From an uncultured Pirellulaceae bacterium (GTDB lineage: Bacteria > Planctomycetota > Planctomycetia > Pirellulales > Pirellulaceae), in NCBI GenBank assembly GCA_938082855.1, contig CALKCC010000176.1, positions 1 through 49,215 of the forward strand: 49,215 nt of DNA, in the 5' to 3' direction. The notes under the pieces were generated by a model, which was given only the letters and a program-made list of their open reading frames with translations, searched no databases and was not told the DNA's origin. This document shows, piece after piece, positions 16,926-24,675 of this stretch. Positions within the stretch are counted from its first letter, which is position 1, and the number at the start of each line of letters is the position of its first letter. The translations under genes were made by a program, and so were the position numbers.

Positions 16926-19202
16926 TTATTCTACTGGCTCGGGCCAGTCTAAATGTTTATGTAAGAATTTGAATGTCCCAACACCATTAATCGTGTGCGG
17001 TCCGTCAAACCATTCAATCTCAGCCTTGTCTTTGAGCTTTAGTCGGCCCTGATACATAAACCGGACCTTACCAAATTCATATCCTACCCACTGATCTTCT
17101 CCGACTCCATCGAAGTGGCCTCGTTCGACCATAAATGGCCGAGGACAGATCAAATAAGCCATTTCGGCATAGTTAAATGTTCCACCCAAATTCCACTCAA
17201 AGATCTCATACTCTCCGGTGAACATATAACTGAAGTTGTACTGAGTAGTCGCATTTTTGAGCACCCACTCATTAAAGTCGGCGGAACAAATACTTAGGCA
17301 GTAATCTGTCACTAATGGCGGAATTCGCATGGCACTCTTTCCGCCATAGGATAAACCATAAAAGGCAATCCGCTTGTCATCCACATTCGGCTGAGTCTTC
17401 AGCCAATTCACAATCTGTTGATGTTGCGGCACAATCAACGAAAACAGCGTCTTTCGTTGAGGGTAGCTCTTTCGCTGCAGCGTGCGAAAACGATCCTTAA
17501 AGATATAGAGATTTTGAGGAGCAAATGTGATAAACCCGCGTTCAGCCAACTTGGTCGCAAACGCTGAATAGGCGTGGATATTCTCTTCACCAATCACATC
17601 CTGTGGCCGGCCTTCGAGTCCATGCTGACAAACCACGACCGGACGTTGTTCCCCCTCATCAATCCCTTTAGGAATGGTGATAATCCCATAGGCGATGATG
17701 TCATCAAAGACATCCAGTACGACTTCGTATCGCGTCCAGGCATCGGTTTCTTCCATGAGACGAGACCGAGGATTCATCTCCTTAAAAGGAAGATCAAAGT
17801 GCCCAATGGTTTCTTCCCGGAAGTAATCCCGATAAGGCTCAATCGTCTTTTCGTATGCCTCGACACTACTGGTATCCACATCCTTAAAAAAGTCCTTACG
17901 GATAAAATGGCTCTCGGTCAGTAACCACTGAGTATGGGCATTGATTTCATGAGCCTGTTGCGTTTCCCGTGCTTGAACATCCGTTAGCTCACGGCACAAC
18001 TTCGGAGCCGAACCAACGGCTGCTAATTTGGAATTTGGGAGTACGGCTGTCGCCACAGACTGAAGTGCTTTTTCAGATGCAAAGGCGCCGTAGCCATCGC
18101 CACTAACGATTAGCGAAAGTGCATCTAACTGCTCGTTACCGATCAGTTTCTTCGCACGTGCGACTTCACTGCTGACCACTTTCGGGTCTGGTGTGTCAAG
18201 GCTGGCAGGAGCGCCGCCTTCACTTGGCAATTCAAACTCAGGGCCTTTAGCGGCTTCAATGATCAATGATCTGGGAGCAACCAGACTGGCTAACTCTGCG
18301 TCGCCAAACTGATCTAACAACCCATATACATTACGGCTCACCGGTTCTGACCACATGTCCTGCCGCGAGTCAAAATACCCACTCACTAACGTGGCATCGA
18401 TACGAGTATCTAGTGCGGCACTATACAAGGCAAGCAATCCACCTTCCCCATACCCGGCTACACCGATCTGTACATCGCTGTCATTCCGGGACTCACACCA
18501 ATCCACCACCGCCAGTACCTTTTGAATTTCAAACCCGATGAGGTGGCGGCCTAGTTCATAGCTACTGCGATAAAGGAATTCACGTGTCGTCATCTTGGCT
18601 CGATTGTTACGTGATTCATACTGCCTACTAATCACCGCGGGCACGATCACGGTAAAACCGCTTTCGGCGAGTCGTTTCGCATACTGCTGATCAGCAGGTA
18701 ACCCATCGGCCAATCCGCTTATCATCTCTGGAGTCTGATCTGCGTCCGGAATTGCAATGAAATATGCCCCGTTGGGCTTGTTCGGTTTAAGTAACAATCC
18801 AACTCCTGAAATATCTCTTACCGACGGCCAGCGTACATTAAATGCCAGAAACGATTCCCCTTTGGCAACTTCCACTGGGCCATCTGTTCCGGCCACAATC
18901 TGGAGATCACCGAAGGGTTTACGCTGATCCACCACTCCAGTAATCTCGGCCAGACGTGCACGATTGTTTGCTACAGAAGCTTCGTAGGCAGTAGCTGAGC
19001 TGGAGTCACGATTCCAATACCGATCCCGCGCAGTAATTGTATTGTCGAGTTGTCGCAGTAGAAATTTATCCGCACCCGTAACAATCTGGGATGCAATGTC
19101 GCCTTCGAGCGTCAGTGGTTTCGTCTTCTCAAGCGGCTGAGCCTGAACAGTCTGGATGAGTAAACAAAGAGCAATGAGGCACAGTGTGAAAATACGAGAC
19201 AT
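16926..19202 (-). CDS. Secreted protein with two alpha/beta-hydrolase domains, one apparently lacking its nucleophile
   Basis: A 758-residue exported protein; I use ATG 19202 because the hydrophobic signal peptide (FTLCLIALCLLIQTVQA) then starts at the N-terminus, whereas TTG 19235 adds 11 residues. The first hydrolase-like domain (to about residue 370) has an elbow G-Y-G-E-G-G with Glu where Ser is expected. The second (about 470-758) has G-L-S-Y-G-G with Ser618 (DKRIAFYGLSYGGKSAM) and a His in FDGPHTING. So only the second half looks catalytic. It resembles acetyl-xylan-esterase or dipeptidyl-peptidase-like planctomycete proteins. It sits 79 bp after the Eis-like gene and 62 bp before the DUF1080 gene. 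Confidence 0.8.
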   Translation of the reverse strand: MSRIFTLCLIALCLLIQTVQAQPLEKTKPLTLEGDIASQIVTGADKFLLRQLDNTITARDRYWNRDSSSATAYEASVANNRARLAEITGVVDQRKPFGDLQIVAGTDGPVEVAKGESFLAFNVRWPSVRDISGVGLLLKPNKPNGAYFIAIPDADQTPEMISGLADGLPADQQYAKRLAESGFTVIVPAVISRQYESRNNRAKMTTREFLYRSSYELGRHLIGFEIQKVLAVVDWCESRNDSDVQIGVAGYGEGGLLALYSAALDTRIDATLVSGYFDSRQDMWSEPVSRNVYGLLDQFGDAELASLVAPRSLIIEAAKGPEFELPSEGGAPASLDTPDPKVVSSEVARAKKLIGNEQLDALSLIVSGDGYGAFASEKALQSVATAVLPNSKLAAVGSAPKLCRELTDVQARETQQAHEINAHTQWLLTESHFIRKDFFKDVDTSSVEAYEKTIEPYRDYFREETIGHFDLPFKEMNPRSRLMEETDAWTRYEVVLDVFDDIIAYGIITIPKGIDEGEQRPVVVCQHGLEGRPQDVIGEENIHAYSAFATKLAERGFITFAPQNLYIFKDRFRTLQRKSYPQRKTLFSLIVPQHQQIVNWLKTQPNVDDKRIAFYGLSYGGKSAMRIPPLVTDYCLSICSADFNEWVLKNATTQYNFSYMFTGEYEIFEWNLGGTFNYAEMAYLICPRPFMVERGHFDGVGEDQWVGYEFGKVRFMYQGRLKLKDKAEIEWFDGPHTINGVGTFKFLHKHLDWPEPVE

Positions 19203-19281
19203 CTTTGGGAACACCTTAGCGGGGTAGTAGGACAAAACTAACGAAATTGATTCTACGGCCTATTCAGACACCAATCAAAAA

Positions 19282-20205
19282 CTACACATGGTCAACATGG
19301 CGAAAATAAGCGAGCTCACGTTGCTGATCCGTTGATAGTTGCTTCTCAGTCAACGACTTCCACATCGTAATTTCCGTCTGACGGTCATTAATCTCGAACC
19401 AGGGTTGCTCAGTCGAAATGGGAGGAAACCAGCCATGGACCTCGCCGATTCCCTGACTTTCAGCATACAAACTCACAGTACCGGCGACTCGACGTAGCTG
19501 TTCAGGGGCATGTGAGACAACAGCGTAATCCTCCAGACAGGCTAAGTCATCTTTGCAACGCAGATGCAGATAACCACATCGCTCACCTTGTTCGATGAGC
19601 CACAGGTATGTGTCCTGTCGATGTTTCTGAGCAAGAAATTTCCAATAGTCCGAATTACGAAACAAGAAGCAGGTCCGATCTTGTTGATTCACGTCATAAA
19701 AATGCTGCATCTTCTCTACGGCATCAGCTGGATTGAATGGCTCGACTTCAAAGCCTGCTGTCGCTCCAGGTTTAATGCAAACATTCGGGGCGTCATTCAC
19801 CACATACCCCTGACGGGCATAGTACTGAGGATCAATATCCGAAAATAGAAAGCTCCATCGGACATCCTCCTGCGCCTGATCCTGCTCTGCATAGGCAATG
19901 AGCTCAGCTGCGAATCCACGTCGCCGGAACTCCGGGTGTGTGTGCACGGCACCGATGAACATCGTCTTTTCAGGTGTGCCATCAAGCGACAAACTCATTG
20001 GAAAGATACCCAGTGAAACTGCAACCTGCCCTTCCGATACACCGACATACCATGTCGCCCGTAGGTGATGAATCGACTGCAATCGCCATTGAACATATTC
20101 GTCCAAGGGTAAGTGGTTACCCCAGAATTCATAGACATTGGTAAAAGCGGCTCGCCTTTCATCTAGACTCGCCCGATGGCAATCTAACTTCGATAGCGTC
20201 GTCAT
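19282..20205 (-). CDS. Eis-like GNAT acetyltransferase
   Basis: A 307-residue protein whose N-terminal half is a GNAT domain: MFIGAVHTHPEFRRRGFAAEL carries the V-x-x-x-x-x-x-R-x-x-G-x/A signature that binds acetyl-CoA. The second half (YLHLRCKDDLACLEDYAVV) is a second GNAT-like repeat as in Eis family enzymes, which acetylate amines including aminoglycosides in some bacteria. The target here is unknown, and resistance should not be inferred. It lies 54 bp after the sulfatase-esterase fusion and 79 bp before the tandem hydrolase. Being cytoplasmic, it stands apart from its exported neighbours, though the gaps allow one transcript. Confidence 0.85.
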   Translation of the reverse strand: MTTLSKLDCHRASLDERRAAFTNVYEFWGNHLPLDEYVQWRLQSIHHLRATWYVGVSEGQVAVSLGIFPMSLSLDGTPEKTMFIGAVHTHPEFRRRGFAAELIAYAEQDQAQEDVRWSFLFSDIDPQYYARQGYVVNDAPNVCIKPGATAGFEVEPFNPADAVEKMQHFYDVNQQDRTCFLFRNSDYWKFLAQKHRQDTYLWLIEQGERCGYLHLRCKDDLACLEDYAVVSHAPEQLRRVAGTVSLYAESQGIGEVHGWFPPISTEQPWFEINDRQTEITMWKSLTEKQLSTDQQRELAYFRHVDHV

Positions 20206-20259
20206 TAAAAGCGTTACTACTTTCTTAATCTATTGCCCGGTTTCTCCATGCGAAGTTGC

Positions 20260-23200
20260 TTATTTCCAGACTTCATTGAAAAACCCAGTGTCGACAATAT
20301 GCCCGGGTACAAGGTCGGTCGGTGGACTTGAGAGATCGATCACCGACCAATCCGGCAGTTTAGGATTCTGTAGCGAATTCGTTCGATCGTGCCCTTCACG
20401 ATGAGTTGGCCCACTATTCAGGACGATATACTTCTCTTGATTGAGGGGGTTCGGGTAAATCATGACAGGCACGTGGGAATCAGACTCATAGGTCTTACCG
20501 TTGACGACGAGTGACTCCTGATTCCATTGGATTGGTAACGATTCTTTCTTTTGCATGACTAATTGCAGTAGCGTGTTTGACTGTGTGTCGCCAAAGACTA
20601 TGAGATTATTTGTTCGTACATCTTCCTGAGAAACATCTTTATCCCATTTCACCTTAGGCACACCGCGATAGAGGGTTTTCCAACGCTGCAAAAAGTGCTG
20701 CAGCTCGAAGTGCACCCAGCGTTCAACGTTGGGATTGGCTGATTTTTTGCTTGGTAAGACAACCAAGAAGGATGAAAGAAATGCGTCGTCGATGGGGCCT
20801 TGCAGGCCTGGGCGTTTCACTAAACCTTTGGGTTCGGTTGCATCACGCTTCCATGCTCCATCCTCACCCGACCCTTTGGTCAGATAAACTGCTTCAGAAA
20901 TCTGCAATGCTTTGGTACGTGGAATCTGAACGACTTGATCATCTATTTTGATTGTTGCTCCATTCAAAGATAACGCCGGATCCAACGTCAACGCAGTTAC
21001 ATTCTTAGTCGTGAGATGATATGTCTGAGGGTCAACAATCTCAGCATCGACTCGGCTGTCCTGCCAGTGCTTGGCCAATCCTGTAACTTTCAGCCAATGC
21101 ATGCGGTTATAACGCAATGTCTGAGTCTGCAGTGTTACCTTTTTGGGAATCTCGGACTGCCCCTGCTGCACAGCCTCATCCATTTGCTTGAGAATCTGAG
21201 CCAATGAATCGGGGTGATACCGATGTCCCATCCCTGGACCGATGACATGAGGTAACTTGGAGCCTTCCGCTTCAAAGGCTCGTTCCATCACTCGAGCTGC
21301 TTGAATTTGCTTATCGAGTTCACCGCTATAGGCAACCACAGGCAAATTAAACAAGTTGCGGACATAGTTGGGCACATCATACATACCCCATAATGTCTGA
21401 ACATACTTTGCCGGATAATTCTCCGGTTGCATACGGTTGTACTCTTTCGTTTCGGCAAACCCGGCCCCAGGTCCCACGGCGACCCAATGATCTGCATAAT
21501 GAGCCCCAACATGCCAGGCGCCAGCACCGCCCATTGAGAATCCCATTAAGACAACCCGACGAGGATCAATCTTGTACTGTTGGCTTACGTGTTGAACGCA
21601 CTCCAGTACATCGATCTCTCCTGCAGACTTAAAGCCCATACAATGGCGACCAAAGGGATGGACGACTATCGCATTCGCCGGAGCAACCTGACTTTTCCGA
21701 GTCATGCGCTGATGGATGAAATGCATGTCCGTCGTCTTATCTCCACGGCCATGTAGCCAGACATACAATGGTGCCGGCTTTTCAAAATCAAAGTTCTCGG
21801 GAATTTCCAAACCATATGGCTGCGGGCTGCCATCAATGCTGGAGTAATAGCCTCGAACGACCAGACCGGTCGAGCGTGTCCAGTCGTTTTTGCCAGCTGC
21901 CAGCAATGCCACTCGACGCTCTGCCTCGCCTAGAACAGACTTGGCAATATCGACATGACTTGGTGAGTAAAACTCGCCTAAATCCACTGCCCACTGAACA
22001 CCTTTAACCAGAGCCGAAACATCGGCTGATAATGCACCACGGGCCTGAGGTAATTCCATAGCAATCTGAAGTGCTTGGAGGCGTTGGCTGAGAGCATCCA
22101 GTTTGTCCTTCTCTATCTCAACTCCCTGTGGCGGAATCTTATGTGGTATTTTTTCCAACGCTGGTAGTCCGGAACGATCCTGCGTACTAATTGGCTTACC
22201 CAAGTGGGTACCTAAACGACGATGAAAGCGATCCGGCGTTAGCGGAACTGGAATCTTATCCTGAGTGCTAACGACCCATTCATCCAAGGCCCCACTCAGT
22301 CTGGATTTGACTTCTGCTAATCCGGAATCGGCTGCGAGGTTGCGCAAGGAGTGAGGATCAGCATGTAGGTCATACAATTCTTCGGCTGCTCGCGGATAGA
22401 GAAAGCACTGGCGTTGATGTTCCGGCAACATACCTGCTGCCTCTAACGCCTGCATGCTGTCATAACTGAGGCTCCTCACAGCGTCGGCTGGAGGCGTTGC
22501 GGGAAACTCGGGAAATGAGTTCCTAATATATAGATAACGACCATCTCGAACGGCTCGGTCATGAGCAGCATAATCATGCCAGTTATGCTCAGCAAAGATG
22601 TATTCTCGACTGACAGACGATGCATTTCGAAGACCATTGGCGAAGGACTTTCCCTGGAATGAGGAAGGCGGCTCCAGGCCTGCAAGCTGAATAAATGTCG
22701 GAGCGATATCCACGCTGCTAACTAAGTTAGTATTGACGACGCCTGGGTCAATTTCACGGGGCCAACTCACAACAAACGGAGTGCGAATGCCGCTGTCATA
22801 CATGGTTGTCTTACATCGCGGGAAGGGACGACCGTTGTCAGCCATCACAATAATTACCGTGTTGTCGAACTCTCCCTGGGCCTTGAGTTCAGCTACGACC
22901 TTTCCGACATACTCGTCCATTCTGCTGACTTCGTCGTAGTACAACGCCAGATCTTTGCGGACATCGTCAGTATCCGGCATGAATGGAGGTACGATTACGT
23001 CCTCGTTGGTGTGAGGAGGAGTGACGGCATCTTTTGACCAGCTACGATGAGCGTCGGTGGATGCGAACCACATAAAAAACGGCTTGTCTTTATCACGGCC
23101 TTTTAGCGTAGGCACCCATTCTTCGCAGCCACTGGGGCGTCCACCTTTGATCGAATCAAAGTGATCTCGAGGCGCATTGCCAAGATGCCATTTACCCGCC

Positions 23201-23583
23201 GCTGCCGTATAGTAACCCGCCTCTTTCAACACTTTGGCAAATGTGATCTGATCTTCCGGAAGCGGCTGATGTAATTCTCCCGCCCCAGTCGAATGAGGAT
23301 AGCGGCCGGTCATAATACTACAGCGACTAGGACTGCACGAACTGGTTGTCAGGAATGCGAGATCAAACCGCATTCCCTGCTTAGCCAGTTGGTCAACATG
23401 CGGCGTACGGATATTGGGATGACCATAGGCTCCGTAGTCATTCCAACTGATATCATCGCCAATAATGACGATGAAATTCGGACGCTCATCTGCCTCCAAA
23501 AGGCCTGATGATAGACACAGAAGCAAGAGGAACAATCGCGATAGAATTACCTGAAACTTGAGTTGATTCTTGGGTTGAAACAT
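20260..23583 (-). CDS. Sulfatase fused to a prolyl-oligopeptidase/esterase-type alpha/beta hydrolase
   Basis: An exported protein of 1107 residues. After a signal peptide (to about residue 30) comes a full sulfatase domain (residues 35-440) with the metal residues Asp43-Asp44, the canonical formylglycine site C83-S-P-S-R87 and MADNGR. Residues about 490-565 are helical. Residues 570-810 are an alpha/beta hydrolase with the nucleophile elbow G-F-S683-M-G-G, probable acid D757 and His in GMGHRYH (787 or 790). The last 300 residues (820-1107) form an uncharacterised beta-rich region. It would remove sulfate and ester groups from the same polymer. It is first of four genes read in this direction; the ATG has a weak ribosome site. 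Confidence 0.92.
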   Translation of the reverse strand: MFQPKNQLKFQVILSRLFLLLLCLSSGLLEADERPNFIVIIGDDISWNDYGAYGHPNIRTPHVDQLAKQGMRFDLAFLTTSSCSPSRCSIMTGRYPHSTGAGELHQPLPEDQITFAKVLKEAGYYTAAAGKWHLGNAPRDHFDSIKGGRPSGCEEWVPTLKGRDKDKPFFMWFASTDAHRSWSKDAVTPPHTNEDVIVPPFMPDTDDVRKDLALYYDEVSRMDEYVGKVVAELKAQGEFDNTVIIVMADNGRPFPRCKTTMYDSGIRTPFVVSWPREIDPGVVNTNLVSSVDIAPTFIQLAGLEPPSSFQGKSFANGLRNASSVSREYIFAEHNWHDYAAHDRAVRDGRYLYIRNSFPEFPATPPADAVRSLSYDSMQALEAAGMLPEHQRQCFLYPRAAEELYDLHADPHSLRNLAADSGLAEVKSRLSGALDEWVVSTQDKIPVPLTPDRFHRRLGTHLGKPISTQDRSGLPALEKIPHKIPPQGVEIEKDKLDALSQRLQALQIAMELPQARGALSADVSALVKGVQWAVDLGEFYSPSHVDIAKSVLGEAERRVALLAAGKNDWTRSTGLVVRGYYSSIDGSPQPYGLEIPENFDFEKPAPLYVWLHGRGDKTTDMHFIHQRMTRKSQVAPANAIVVHPFGRHCMGFKSAGEIDVLECVQHVSQQYKIDPRRVVLMGFSMGGAGAWHVGAHYADHWVAVGPGAGFAETKEYNRMQPENYPAKYVQTLWGMYDVPNYVRNLFNLPVVAYSGELDKQIQAARVMERAFEAEGSKLPHVIGPGMGHRYHPDSLAQILKQMDEAVQQGQSEIPKKVTLQTQTLRYNRMHWLKVTGLAKHWQDSRVDAEIVDPQTYHLTTKNVTALTLDPALSLNGATIKIDDQVVQIPRTKALQISEAVYLTKGSGEDGAWKRDATEPKGLVKRPGLQGPIDDAFLSSFLVVLPSKKSANPNVERWVHFELQHFLQRWKTLYRGVPKVKWDKDVSQEDVRTNNLIVFGDTQSNTLLQLVMQKKESLPIQWNQESLVVNGKTYESDSHVPVMIYPNPLNQEKYIVLNSGPTHREGHDRTNSLQNPKLPDWSVIDLSSPPTDLVPGHIVDTGFFNEVWK

Positions 23584-23713
23584 GGGATCAAGACCTGCTG
23601 TGGATTTTTTGTTGGTTCGTTCTGTCAGTATACTTCACATCTCTCCACGCCTGTGGATTCAACTGATAAAATGAATATGAACCTGCTGCCCTAATCCTAT
23701 TTGGAGCAAAAAC

Positions 23714-24655
23714 ATGAGCCCACTTCCACGTGTGATTACAGACGATGTCCTTTCAGACAACCTCATAGAGTTATTGGCTGGCAAAATCGAACGTCTCCCC
23801 TGGGCAACTTTAGATGGCGAGTCAGATACGACCGTAGATGGAGTGCTCACTTTTGGCCACATGCTGGTGACGGCGGAGCATATGGCAAAATTCCCCAATC
23901 TAAAAGTCGTCAGTAATTATGGCGTGGGCGTTGATCACATTGATGTCGCAGCGGCTCATGAGCTCAACATTCCGGTAGGTAATACTCCACACGTCCTCAA
24001 TGGCACGACCGCGGACCAGGCCATGACCTTACTGCTAGCCGCGGGAAGACGATTACGCGAAGGGGACATCTATGCCCGCAGCCCGGAATTCACCTATTTC
24101 GATCCTGCCTATATGCTGGGAACAGAAGTTCACCATCAAACGGTTGGAATCATTGGGCTAGGTGGCATCGGTTACCAAATCGCTCGGCGATGCGCGGCGT
24201 TCGATATGAAGATCCTTTATCACAAACGCACAGAGCTCAAGGACAACCCAAGTAATTTAGAGCTAACTTATGTTTCATTGGACGAGCTTCTCGAACAGTC
24301 AGATTATGTCGTTACGATTTGTCCGTTGACTGAGGAAACGACAGGACTTATCAGCACCGAAGAGTTTGCCAAGATGAAAGATTCTGCTGTGCTCGTAAAC
24401 GTCGCTCGGGGACCGGTTGTCGATACGGCCGCTCTTACCACGGCACTACAGGAAGGGCAGATCTATGCGGCCGGTCTGGACGTCACCGATCCAGAACCTT
24501 TACCGCGTGACCATCCCTTGCTTGCTCTGGACAACGTCACGATCGCTCCTCACCTCGGCAGTGCCACTATTCAAACGCGGCGAAAAATGGCTGAAATCAG
24601 TGTCGATAACTTGCTGCTCGGCCTTCGTGGTGAATCATTACTACATTCGGTTTAA
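23714..24655 (+). CDS. D-isomer-specific 2-hydroxyacid dehydrogenase (glyoxylate/hydroxypyruvate reductase-like)
   Basis: A 313-residue NAD(P)-dependent dehydrogenase that interconverts 2-oxo acids and D-2-hydroxy acids in the cytoplasm. The Rossmann motif is G-L-G-G-I-G (residues 148-153). The catalytic Arg232 (ARGPVVD), Glu261 (DPEPLP) and His280 (PHLGSAT) are all present. After the second beta-strand the sequence is YHKRT rather than a strand-end Asp, which hints at NADPH preference (inference). GGAG lies 10 bases before the start. It is followed after 20 bp by the PSD1 gene, an unusual partner; SerA and phosphonate dehydrogenase are other readings, but the C-terminal ACT domain of SerA is absent. 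Confidence 0.88.
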   Translation: MSPLPRVITDDVLSDNLIELLAGKIERLPWATLDGESDTTVDGVLTFGHMLVTAEHMAKFPNLKVVSNYGVGVDHIDVAAAHELNIPVGNTPHVLNGTTADQAMTLLLAAGRRLREGDIYARSPEFTYFDPAYMLGTEVHHQTVGIIGLGGIGYQIARRCAAFDMKILYHKRTELKDNPSNLELTYVSLDELLEQSDYVVTICPLTEETTGLISTEEFAKMKDSAVLVNVARGPVVDTAALTTALQEGQIYAAGLDVTDPEPLPRDHPLLALDNVTIAPHLGSATIQTRRKMAEISVDNLLLGLRGESLLHSV

Positions 24656-24675
24656 GAGTTTCTATAGAAAAGAAA

